Source: Tilletiaria anomala UBC 951
Lineage: Eukaryota; Basidiomycota; Exobasidiomycetes; Georgefischeriales; Tilletiariaceae
Assembly (NCBI RefSeq): GCF_000711695.1
Contig: NW_013547007.1
Span: 124,001 to 188,000 of the forward strand
DNA length: 64,000 nt
Direction: 5' to 3'
The notes beneath the pieces are model-generated. The model was not told where the DNA came from and ran no database searches. It worked only from the letters and a program-made list of their open reading frames with translations. Shown piece by piece: positions 12,309 to 22,756 of the stretch. Each line of letters begins with the position of its first letter. Within the stretch, counting starts at the first letter, position 1. The position numbers and the translations under genes are program-made.

Positions 12309-13710
12309 TTACGCCTTGCCGATCGCTTTGAGCTGCTCGAGCACGACCTCAGCTGTGTCTGCAACGCTTGGCGCCAACATGATCCCAGCTCGCTCCCAAT
12401 GCTTGATCTTCTCTCTCGGGTCGCCGCCAGCGATTTCCCCTTCGCGCCAGATCGCGCCCGAATGCCCGTACGCGCGGCCGGGAGGGATGTTGGTGCCAGC
12501 GATGAAGCCTACGATTGGCTTCGGGGTGCGGGCGGAGTCATTTGATAGTGTGCTCAACAGCTCGGCAGCCTCTTCCTCCATGCTGCCTCCCACTTCGCCA
12601 ATCAGAATAATACCGTCTGTCTGAGGGTCGTTCAGGAAAAATTCGAGTGCCTCTGTAACAGCAGCACAAGCACATCAGCGAGTGGAGCCGACGCTCCGCA
12701 CAGTGTGACACTCACCATCCATGCGCGTGCCTGGATAGTAGTCACCGCCAACACCCAGCACGTAGCTCTGTCCAAGACCCAGGTCGGACGTCGCACCGGT
12801 AGCTTCGTAGCTAAGCGTACCGCTTCGCGCCGCGATGCCGACCCGCCCCTTTTGCGCTGCTGCCGCCGGGGCGATGCCCATTCGTACGCCAGCGATTGCA
12901 TTCGTGTAGCCCGGGCTGTTCGCTCCGAGGTACCTTGATTTTGACTGAGAATGCAAAGCTGTACACCAATTACAAGAGCCTCGAAATTAATCGTTTACGA
13001 TCATGGTATTATGAACCAGTCAGGCTATGCACGTACCTGCATGGATTCGCATCTGGTCACGAATAGGAATACCTTCTGCTACTGCGACGATGAGCGGAAT
13101 CTCCTCTTCAATCGCTTCGAGAACTGCGTCGGCAGCCAGTGCCGGAGGCACAAAGACCGATGCGGCATCTATTTTGCCCAACTGCCGTTTCGCCTTGGAA
13201 GAGGCACGCAGCTGTGTTTAAGGTCAGTATGCGTTCCTGTATTCAATCAGTTAAAAGAAGACACGAACCTCTCGAACAGTCTTGAAAATGGGTTGACCCA
13301 GATGCTTCTTGTTGTCCTTGCCTGCTTTGGGGCTTGTACCTCCAACAACATTTGTACCCACATCGATCGAGAGCTGGGAGTGAAAGGTGGACTGTACACG
13401 CATGTCATTATTATCATATCACATGAACGGTCAGCCAGATATCGACCAATCTAATGGCCAGCACTATCGGAACTGCGACCACTGTCTGCACACGCACTGC
13501 CTTTCCTGTGAAGCCTTGCACGAGGATCCTCGCGTCAGATGTAGTAGCTAGATTTGGAATTGTATCTCTATATGTCGCTACCATCCTCCTCTGCGGATGT
13601 CCCTCGCTGATTGCACGAGGGCCGCTTGACCAGTCATGGCCACAGTAAGAGCTTGGCAGCGACGCTCGTGCTGCGAGGAATGGCCGGCGCAGGCATTCTT
13701 GCAGGATCAT
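12309..13710 (-). CDS. LSC1: Succinyl-CoA ligase alpha subunit, mitochondrial
   Basis: Alpha subunit of succinyl-CoA synthetase, the TCA-cycle enzyme of the mitochondrial matrix that makes ATP or GTP from succinyl-CoA; it binds CoA and carries the phosphorylated histidine. Five exons: 13710-13498, 13391-13269, 13211-13037, 12958-12716 and 12652-12309; phases agree and the product is 365 residues, usual for the family. The first about 35 residues are Arg- and Ser-containing with few acids, as in a mitochondrial presequence. Motifs in order: VQGFTGKAST (CoA site), NVVGGTSP, YLGANSPGYTNAI, RSGTLSYEATGATSDLGLGQ, IILIGEVGGSMEEEAAELL and RAYGHSGAIWREGE, which holds the active histidine. The donor at 13268 (GTTCGT) is unusual. 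The gene is head-to-head with HAP2, whose complex activates respiratory genes in other fungi, so co-regulation is plausible but not shown. Confidence 0.95.
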
Positions 13711-14044
13711 GGCATTTGATAGTATCTGTGCCTACTTATCTAATCGAGTAAACAGAGTGACCCTCTTCTTCCCTCTTCGTAGAACTCCCAGCCTACAGCT
13801 ATTGTTGGCTTGACGAGAGGTGAAGCCGGAAGCTTAAAAGGTTTGAAAGATGGTGACCTTATGAAACGACGATGTTCGGCAATGGCGGAGTTGGGTTGGG
13901 AGATGCTTCGCTGCGTTTCTCACTAGCAAGCTCTCCTTAAAGCCGCACACAAAAGGCATGGCCCAAAACCTCTAGGGTTGCACAGGAAAGTGCGTCAAAA
14001 TCAAATAGGCCCGAAATTCTTTTTCTCATTAGTTCAATTATGAG

Positions 14045-14105
14045 TGGCCTTGGCGACAATACCCCGGGGTTCGCAGGAACTCCGGGAATATCCATGCCAA
14101 GGCCA
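14045..14105. repeat. Imperfect inverted repeat (hairpin) in LSC1-HAP2 promoter
   Basis: Outer arms TGGCCTTGGC (14045-14054) and GCCAAGGCCA (14096-14105) are perfectly complementary over 10 bp. Inner arms CCCGGGGTT (14063-14071) and AACTCCGGG (14078-14086) pair at 8 of 9 positions around a 6-base loop, CGCAGG. The internal loops are 8 and 9 bases. It could be a protein-binding palindrome, a cruciform or a structured leader. Confidence 0.75.
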
Positions 14106-14214
14106 GGACTTCTTCACAATTCCGCTGTAGCCCGCAAAAAATAAAATCGCGATCGCAACAGCGTACTCTTGCTCATCCGAATGCAAGACATCGATGTTAT
14201 CGATGGACTCGTTG

Positions 14215-14219
14215 CCAAT
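14215..14219 (+). promoter_or_regulatory. CCAAT box in LSC1-HAP2 promoter
   Basis: The pentamer CCAAT lies 143 bases before the HAP2 ATG and 505 bases before the LSC1 ATG. It is the core recognition site of the HAP/NF-Y complex, so autoregulation is possible. One pentamer is weak evidence, since it occurs often by chance. Confidence 0.3.
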
Positions 14220-14361
14220 TCGCGTCAGGCAACAGGTCCTTGGAAGACATGGAATGCTCTGATTGAGTCACCCTGTGACCGCAGGACTCACCAGTTAGCA
14301 GGTAACCGACGTCCAAGATGGAAGGCTCATAACGAATTTGTCAACAGGCGAATGTACTTCC

Positions 14362-15493
14362 ATGGAGCCCCGCAATCATCAGCAGCCAAGCATGGCCGGT
14401 CCGCCGCTGCCGTTCATCCCAGGGACGATGGGGACACCAAGCCGTCAAGGCCTGCCAGCTCATTATGCGCAAGAAGGAGGTGCAGTGGCGGTACCAGTCT
14501 ATCAGACAACCTCACAGTCGCACCCCGCTCTCTTTCTTTCTCATTCTCATGGTTATAACCACACCATACCTTCCGCAGCAGCGGGCGCTGCCTCGCCTTA
14601 CACCTGGCAGCCTACCACTGGGAACCCTTTGGGGAGTGCGATTCTGTCTGTCGAATTGCAGCTACCTACTCTGCCGGGATTGCAGAGCCACGCACCTGGC
14701 TTACAGAGAGACTATGGAGCTCAAAGAATATTAGATGACGCTGGTCCGCCCACCCCCTCCTATCTTGCCGCCAGAGAAGAGCTCCAGGGGTACTTGAGCA
14801 ACAATAATGAAGGCACACGCCCGCAAAAATACATGGATGAAAGTGTGCCTATTGGCGGCGCGTTGTCGGATGTTTCAATGCCAACGGCGGCTCACAAGCG
14901 GCGCCTTCAAGACGATGGCCAGTTTGACAGCTACAGCAACTCAAAGCGGGCGCGCCCCGCAGCCGGGGAAGGGTTGAGTCAGCTGTGCTCCCCAGACTCT
15001 GAGGCTACGCAGCGAACTGTGATGGAGCAAGCGAATGCATGGGTTGGCGAAAGCGCACCCGGCCCTGCGACTTGTAGGGAAGGCGCATCGCTCTTTCTCG
15101 ACGATCCCCTTCGCAACGGAGTGCTACAAGCTCCAGCCCCTCCACTCACGGCCTCCGATGATGAGCCACTGTACGTCAACGCAAAGCAGTACGCACGTAT
15201 ATTGAAGCGCAGAGCCGCGAGGGAGAGGATCAACGAGGCCAAATTGGCGGCTTGGCACGCTTCACAGGCCAGCGGCGCTGGCGCCGATCTTGGCAAGGTG
15301 TGTCTTCGTCTTCGTATTGAAATGGTGCAACACTGCTGACTCCTTCCCATTCCCCGTCGTGCTCACGACGTAGACACAGCCATACGCGCACGAATCGCGG
15401 CATAAGCATGCAATGAGAAGGCCAAGAGGTCCTGGAGGCCGCTTTCTCACCGCTATAGAGATCCAAGAGATAAGGGACAAGGGTCAGATTTAA
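14362..15493 (+). CDS. HAP2: CCAAT-binding factor subunit HAP2/NF-YA
   Basis: DNA-contacting subunit of the heterotrimeric HAP2/3/5 (NF-Y) nuclear complex that binds CCAAT and controls respiration, iron and nitrogen genes in fungi. Two exons: 14362-15297 and 15380-15493, 349 residues. The C-terminus carries the two-part core: subunit-interaction helix [20 protein letters not shown] (about 273-292) and DNA-binding part [20 protein letters not shown]. The 82-nt intron falls just before the latter. The linker between them is about 24 residues, roughly 11 more than in yeast and human proteins, and contains ASGAG-like small residues; no earlier GT donor exists to shorten it. The usual YLHESRH reads YAHESRH. 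The N-terminal 270 residues are Pro/Ser/Gln-rich and probably disordered. The first in-frame ATG is used; a second is at 14395. An upstream non-coding exon is possible. Identity is secure. Confidence 0.94.
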
Positions 15494-15652
15494 CTCGTGT
15501 ATTTGGAGTTTGTCCAACACCGCTGTAGCATATGCATGAACCGGGAAAGAGCCTGAGGATGTACATCTTCATTGCTAAGAGGATGCTTGCTGAGTATGAT
15601 ACAATGGATGCAAGCGAGGGCGGACAAATGCGGACCAGGGCACGCGCGAGAT

Positions 15653-17477
15653 CTATTCCTTTTGAGCCAGTACAGCCGCCTTCCTCGCAGCTTTGGGTTT
15701 CGCGTTGCCCGTCTTGGTGTGCTTGCGCCGCCTCTCCTCCTTGACTCTCTCTGCTTCGAGCATGGTCCGCTTGAGCTGCTGCGCAGCCTTGATCGGTTTC
15801 GGCACGTTTCGGCTGCTCGATACGCGCTTGACGTCACCCGTGTGGCTCCACTTCTTCTGCAGGCTCTCCCGGTACTCTTTCGCAGCCATCTCGCGCCCGC
15901 TGAGAATGCCGATCTTCTCACTCGCGCGTGCCTTCCATATTCGCACATTACCATCGTCCGAGCCGGAGAGGACATAACGCGCATCGAGGCTGTACGCAGC
16001 GGAGAAGATGCGCTGCATGCGCTTGGTGTGGTAGACGTCGCGCGAGTGCGCGCCGCGACCGTACTCCCACAGTCGCAAAGTACGATCGTACGACGCGGAG
16101 ACAAGCTCTTGGCCGGTCGGTGCCCAGTCGACTGACATGACCGCCGCAACGTGGTCCTTGTAGATTTGGGTGGCTGAGGCCATGTTACGCATGCTGGAAG
16201 GGAGGGAGATCCTGTCAAAACGGCACAACGACAGAGTCCTAGAGGCAAGAATACGCACTCAAATGTGTAGACGTTGTGATCTTCGCTTGCCAACGCAAAG
16301 ACAGTGGGCTCGATCGGCGACCAGGAGATGTCGTTTGCTCGCATCTGTTAAAGCAATATGTCAGCCTCAGGCTTATCGAATCGGGCATGAGAAACTCACA
16401 GTCATGAAGAGTTTCGTCAATGGCTTGGCAGCTCTCAAGTCGTAGAGTACTACGCTCCTATCGCTTCCTGCGCTCGCTAGTACATCTCTTTCGCTGGCGT
16501 TGAACTTCACGACATTGATCGTCTCAGAGCCCCATGTGATCGTATTGAGCGCCTCTTGCCCGGTCCCAGAACTTCCTGATCGATTCAGGTCCCAGATTTG
16601 TATCACTGACGATGCTGATGCGAATTGTTGCTTGCCGTAGTGGTGCGAGACCGAGTTGAATGCGGCTTTGCCGGCGTACAGTGCCAGAGGCTCCATGAAG
16701 TGGAGAGCGTGTCAGCGAAACGCATTAAAAAGCAGCTGGCCAGATACTCACTTGTATTGCCTTCTTCTCCGCCACTTGATAGCTTAAGAGCCCTCCACGT
16801 TTCGCTTGCCCAGCAGCAGTGGCGTCCGCACCCTCATCATCGTCTTCATCATCATCCGAGTTTGCGGCATCGCCCGCCCATCCGGTATGATCTGGGTGCG
16901 GGTCCGCATTCCACATCTTGACTGTGCGATCTGTCGAACAGCTTAAAAGATGTCGGCCGAATGTCTGCGAAGAGGTGGAGGATGGTGACATGGAGAGTGA
17001 TTGGATGATACCCTTATGTGCCTTTGTATATGTATGCAGACATGATTGTGAAGGCAGATTCCACAGCTTGATCTCTGGAGCCACGGCGAAAGCATCAGCA
17101 TGAACGAATAGAGCATTTTGAGATGCCATGGCTCACCTCCATCGCCGCTACCACTAGCAATGACACCTAATCGCTCCGGATCCTTTGCGAGCGAGTACAC
17201 GCCATCGACGTGTCCCTCCAGCGAGGCCACGAACGGCTTGGCGAACATGCGATCCACTTTTGCAGCATTGAGCGCTCTTGTGTACTCTCGCGGCTTGGAG
17301 AAAGGATGCAAAGCCGGGTCCAGATTGCGTGATACGGGTGTCGCATCGCCCGACCTGCCCGGAAGGTGGTTGTCCAGGGATCGCGAGAGCGCCGTGATTT
17401 TCTGGTGCAACCGTCCATCCCTTTCAGTTCCGATGGATTAATCGCGCCACAAGACTTTAACTTCCATCACTCACCAT
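15653..17477 (-). CDS. SOF1: SOF1/DCAF13 WD40 protein, U3 snoRNP-associated 18S rRNA processing factor
   Basis: Nucleolar WD-repeat protein needed for early cleavage of pre-rRNA in the small-subunit processome. Six coding exons: 17477-17475 (only ATG), 17401-17137, 17074-16752, 16690-16400, 16344-16259 and 16193-15653; the total is a whole number of codons, 502 residues. The N-terminus becomes MKITALSRSLDNHLPGRSGD, in keeping with the family's MK-x-KTISRS opening, and NLDPALHPFSKPREYTRALN follows. Repeats contain GHVDGVYSLAKD, LLSCSTDRTVKMWN, VLASAGSDRSVVLYDLRAA, ELVSASYDRTLRLW and YVLSGSDDGNVRIWKARASE. The basic C-terminal tail (RNVPKPIKAAQQLKRTM onward) is the Sof1-specific region. An acidic insertion lies between early blades (about residue 155). 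The acceptor at 16691 (GGAG) is unusual. Identity is secure. Confidence 0.94.
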
Positions 17478-18578
17478 CGTGACTGTCCGTATTACAGCTT
17501 CGCAGCACAGCTTCTGTACAAAGTCGCCCAGCCCGATAAGAAGATACGCTTCCAGTTACGGTGCTGCAGAGTCGTGACCGAGATCGAGATCACTGCATAT
17601 ATAGGAGGCTCCCTCAACATTCGATCATGAGCATTTGGTCGGCCACTTTTTTTCGACTGGAGTGCGTTCCGAGTCCCGCCACTCTAAATATTTCTTTCTT
17701 TTCTGAGAAACGAGTTTCTTTTCCACAATTTCAAGCACAAAGTTTAAAACAAGCCGGAAGTCACGAAGGTAGTTCTATTCTCTTCTTCGGTCGGTCGGTC
17801 GGTCGGTCGGTCGTCGCTGTATACAGGCTGCTAAGGAGCGAAGATAGCTCATAGTTTCAGGGTTCATCGGTGTCGTCAATGATGTTAGCCGCCCTCTCGA
17901 ACGACTGGGACCATTCGATTGGTTGGATCCAGCTGATTTGGTCGAACAGGTGACCCATTTGGAGCAGGTCTCATTCCTCACGCCCATCCTCCATCATAGA
18001 GAATGGGCTCGTGACATGCAAGGGGAAGGCACAAGGAGTCCAGACGCATGGCCCACGATGCTTCCCTCGGCCAGATCCAATGGGACTGTCGAATCCTGAA
18101 GTATGCGGCCTCCTTTAGTGGTAAGTCATCCTTGACTCCTTCATCGATTGCGCCGGTCGCCTCACAGCTGTGTCTGCTAGCAGGAGGTACACCTGGGCTC
18201 GTACAAGTTCTTTTGGGTGACTTAGATGTATAAAACATGCACTAGTGAGGGATCCATGTCATGGAGAGCATCTGGCCTTGGGCGCGTCGCTCTAACTGTC
18301 ATGGCTATCGTCGATGTGCTTTCGAGCAAAAGACAAAGCAGAGTCGCGGAGATCTCGCGAGAATGTACAGCAGGCAGTGATTCAGATCATGCGATTGCAA
18401 ATTACGATTACCACATGCGCCCAAAATTATGCAAGAGAAGGGAAAGCGAGCCATTTCGAAAAGCTAGGAGTAGTGCGAAAGGCAGTAGCAGATGCGCTGC
18501 AGAGGAACAATGTACATCAAACGTCGACGTGCGCACACCGGGATGCGAGTTCATTACGCGTTGTCGGTGGCGGAGGCG
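17478..18578. other. Intergenic region between SOF1 start and PDE 3' end
   Basis: Contains the SOF1 promoter and the 3' flank of the phosphodiesterase gene. A TCGG tetranucleotide repeat lies at 17787-17813. No supported gene; short frames at 18226-18645 have no recognisable features. Confidence 0.5.
17787..17813 (+). repeat. (TCGG)n microsatellite, 6.75 copies
   Basis: Uninterrupted TCGG units run from 17787 to 17813, about 310 bases upstream of the SOF1 start codon. Likely polymorphic between strains. Confidence 0.9.
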
Positions 18579-21500
18579 TTACCGTGCGATAGAGACGCTG
18601 CTGCCGTACAGCCAAGGAAAAGATCCTCTGCGAATTCCGAACTGACCCGATGACATAGCGAGGTGCGAGAGACTGCTTGTCGCGCTCGGTCGTCGCTCTT
18701 GTCCAACCGTACTCGTTGAGGCGCGCTTGAGCAAGGGGTGCCTGCCCAGCAGAGAGACCGCGCTAAAGCGACGGAACGTCGGGGCACTAGCACCAGCACT
18801 GCCGCTGCGCCTTTCACGCGCCTTTATATCCGCTAGGGTCTGTTCTTGGCCAATGTCCAAAGATGGTCCGGGCAGACCTGATAGCAGGACCAGCGATCCC
18901 ATGCCGTGGAATTCGATAGAGGACTCCCTCGGTGTCAGGCTAGCAGGTACCTTCCACTGCGTTTTCGTGGTCGTCAAGTCGGTATGGCCGCTGCTCTTGC
19001 CTTTGCTCATGGAAATTCCAAGCACAGGAAAGAGCCCGTCGCGGGTTTGAATGGCAGGTGTGCCATCGGAAAACGTCGCGACCGAGCTGGCCGCGGCCGT
19101 CGAAATAGCGGAGCCAGTCGAGAAGATGGTACCAGGAATTGAAGCCTGCGAGGTGGACGACTCGTGCGTGGAGAGGGAAGCGAGGGAAACAGGCCTTGAC
19201 ACCGCTGAAGCTGGGTGAGCCAGGTCGAAGGAGACGGCGACGGCAGATGCCTGGCAACGTGCGTTCGGCCCTGTTAGATCACTTGCACATGGCAGTGTAC
19301 AGACGGATGACTTTCGACTGGCCGAAATAAAAGAAAAGTTTGGAGTGAACGCGGCCTCGTCGTCGCCCCAGAGCGCTTCTAGGGTCTCTGTAGTGTTCAG
19401 GGATGACGCAAAAGCAGCTTGGATGGCGGCATGGGCATGGGCATGGACGAGGGCAATAGCTGTCATCTGGTCGATTTCTCCGGCATCGACAGAAGGTACG
19501 AAGATACTCCCGACGCGCTGTCTCTCCTGCTCTAGCGTGCCCGTAATGGCTATCGGTACTCCTGACATTGGTGCGGCCCCTACAAGCAGTGCCTCTAAAG
19601 TGGCAAGTCGATCTTTCCAAGACGCGTGATGGGTCCGGGTAATGCGGCTCAAACGCTCGAAAGCTGAAGGTCGAAAAAAGCATTTCAGCACAGGCGAAAG
19701 GCGAAGTCATCGCATAGAGCATGACATCACTCACAAGGCAGAATGCTAGCCATGCTTTCAAATAAAGGCAGAACAAAGAGATCGACGAAGCAGATTTGGC
19801 CCTTTGCCAGCGACTCTTCCTCTGCTATCAGATCCACTGAAAGGTTGCCACAGCAAGCATTCACAGGATCGCTCATCGATACGCTGCTTCCACCGCCTCC
19901 GCCGGCAGAAGCGATGGTCTGCGCCGCAGAAGTGCGGCGGACCATTGAAGTCGCGTTGTGCGTCTGACAAGCCAGAGCAGAACCTTGCACCTCGACGATC
20001 TTCTTGTCACTGCTGCTGTTGCTGATTTTCTTCGCCCCATTGCGCGACGTTGCCACCGAACAGCCAACGGTGACAGGCAATCCGCAGGATACCTCTAGAT
20101 CCATCTGCCTCGCCCACTCCCGGCGTAAGTTGACGGACCACTGCCGTCCGATGGCAAGTGTACGAGCCGGGTTGCAAATGTCGGAGCATTTCAGCATAGC
20201 GCAGCAAAGAAGAGTGATATCGTCACGCGGCAGACGTCGCACAGCCGCAGCATCTCCAATGGCGACGCGCTGCTGAAGCGTTTCGACTGCAGAGACGTAG
20301 TTGAAGTGCAGCGCCATATCTGTCGACAGGATGCATGAACGTATGAGCTGGCCAAACGAAGTCCGCTTCCTAGCGCCAGCGCCAGGCATCTGCTCCCACA
20401 GAACTCGCTCGAATCCATGCTTGATCATGCACTCTTCGAGCAGAAGCGCGTGATAGTTCTCCAACGGGCTCTTTCTATCGAATGCCTGAGAGATGACCGT
20501 GTTGGCGTTAACGAGAAACGCATTGCTCAGCCCGACATGGCCGGCATCATGGCCGATAGCAGCGAAGAGTAGCGCAAGTGTGTCAGCAGGTTGAAGCGGC
20601 GAGTTGGCCGCATCCCAGTCAGCAGTGTTCGCAGAGAACGGTGCTGAGACTGATGCTGACAAGGCAGTGCCGGCGACGATCGTTGATCTGCGATGAGCGT
20701 CCAGATCGCCAGAAGATAGTAGATGCCGAAGCGGCGGCACCGCACCAATTTCGGTGAGGAAGAAGAATAGTGCCTGCAGTACGTCCGCGGCATGTACAAA
20801 GTTGTGGTACGCATTGCTAGGGTCGTAGAGATGGACGATGCTACCGATGAACGGGCGCACGGAGGACAGCGAGATGCCAAGTGCCAGCCCGAGTGTTTCT
20901 AGCGGCGACGACGACGACGTTGATGAACACTCGCCAACCGCATTATCCTTGATGGCAGCCTCGACCGATGCGGGCAGGTTGAGCACCGCTTCGAAGATCA
21001 AAGTGCACGCGCTGACCAGGTCCGCTTCGCTGAGCTCCTCCGGCTCAAAGTCCCACTGCTCCAGCAGCGTGATGAGCTGCCGTCGCGTTTTGCAGCCGCT
21101 CACACTACCAATCAAAGGTCGCTTGGTCTTCGAACGCGCGCCGATGCTGCCGCTGTGAGCGTGAAGAGTACAACTACCAAAGGCGACGCCCGGAGGAAGC
21201 GCAGAGGCCGATGTTGGTGCAGATACGGATGCATCTCTCGCAGACGCGAATAAAGTGTCGTCATACTTGAAAGATGACGGCGTCTGTTGCCGAGGCGACA
21301 GGGGAGCTGAAGCCACTGGACACCGGAGAGCAATAGCGGAGAAATACCCGGCTGCATCATCAGAGGCAGCAGTCGCAGCAGTAGCTTTGAGCTCAAGGTG
21401 GATCGCCTCAAGTTGCGCCGGCAGTTGCTCTACGTTCACTCCTCTGGGGGCGAGTTGCGGTGCAGAAGCAGCGCTTGCCGATGGCGTTGAGGTGGAATGT

Positions 21501-22756
21501 CTTGGTGATCGACACGCCTGCACCATGCTGTACGACTCGAGTTCGGAGCGGAGGCTGAGTGTCCGATCGGCTGAAGAGCCAAAGCAGCGCCTGCGATTCT
21601 TGTCGGACAGCAGGTTCTCGCCGTCTTGCTGCTTGACCCGCTCTTGATGCAGGCGATGTGCTGCCGTTGTGGCTGACACGTTCGCCGAGGGCAGCGCCGC
21701 GTCTGCTGTCAATGGGCGCATGAGGGGTAGTCGTGGGCGCAGAGTTTTGCTGTCGCTGGTCCCGGCAGGCAAAGCGGATGGTGTCAACTGCGCCGCAGGT
21801 GCATGCAAGCCATCGGCAGTGGGCCGTCTGTTCGTCGTTAAGCGGCTGGCGACTGTGCTCTTTGGTGAAGGAATGCCGCCTTCGCAAGCGGGCCAGTCGA
21901 ATGGCAGCGGGGGCGTAGCCCTGAGATGATCTGCAGCAGCCCTTGGCACGGTCCCAGCCGGCACAGCTGGTACTCGCCTGGCTGCACCGGTAACTGCATC
22001 CAATGCACCGCCGGATGGCGAGCTACAAGCGACACCGCTGGCCGCATTTCCATTCGCAGAACCACTCATTCTTGCCTTCAATGTACCATGCGAAGAGGAC
22101 GACGCAAGGCCGATGGTGCTGTCCGTGCGGATCGATGCACTGCTCCCACTACCCCTCCGTGTGTTCTCTACCTGCACTTGCCCAGGGCCGTGTCCTTGAG
22201 CTTGTGCCTGGGCCTGCAATTGCGCCTCAGCAGTTACGCCTGATGAACGACTGAAGGATCGGTGAACGCGGCTGCGTGTTGCGTGCAGCATGTGCGTGAA
22301 CGGGTTGCCGCCGCTCGTCGTCGTGCTCGAAGCCATTGTTGGCAAAGTGGGCGAAGAAAGGGGAGAGCCGCTGGCAGACCACGCGAAAGCTGATGAGGGG
22401 GGAGAGACGCTACCTGCGGTCACGGATGATGAGGATTGTGATGGTACGGATTGATGATGATGGTGATGGTCGTATGCAGGACCTTTCCCATTGCTCTGGA
22501 GGCCGCTTTGATATCGCTCCCTCGACGGCATGCGAGATGAGGAGGGCGAGGTCCTGAACAGTGAGCTGATTCGATCGTCGCTACCGCTTCGAAAGAGGCC
22601 TGCCCGCTTCATCTTTCGTGACGTCTGGATGCGAGCTCGCAGGTCATCCATTGGGTCAGCAACGCCTCTACACGTAGCCCCTCTTGAACAGCCAATGTGG
22701 CTGGATGAGTTGGTAGTGACGATGGCGACGAGTCCAGTCAGTCCGATGATGACCAT
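18579..22756 (-). CDS. 3',5'-cyclic nucleotide phosphodiesterase (class I, PDE2-like)
   Basis: Hydrolyses cAMP and so dampens PKA signalling. Two exons: 22756-19735 and 19663-18579 (71-nt intron, phase 1), 1368 residues. The class I metal-dependent domain lies at about 590-1035: NFVHAADVLQALFFFL, IGHDAGHVGLSNAFLVN (HD motif), SPLENYHALLLEECMIKHGF, CILSTDMALHFNYVSAV, CCAMLKCSDICNPARTLAIG with the second metal Asp, and ICFVDLFVLPLFESMASIL. All metal-ligand positions are present. About 590 Ser/Ala/Gln-rich residues precede the domain and about 330 Ser/Thr-rich residues follow it; fungal Pde2 proteins are often 500-900 residues. The protein starts MVIIGLTGLVAIVTT, a short hydrophobic stretch; a later Met (MDDLRARIQ, about residue 36) is an alternative start. 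An Asn/Ser-rich loop sits inside the domain near residue 920. Confidence 0.9.

Larger units (their letters stand above)
13711..14361. promoter_or_regulatory. Shared divergent promoter of LSC1 and HAP2
   Basis: A 651-base interval separates the two start codons, which point away from each other. It holds a long imperfect hairpin (14045-14105) and a CCAAT pentamer (14215-14219), the core site of the HAP complex. Short open frames here lack coding character. Promoter function is inferred from position. Confidence 0.6.
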
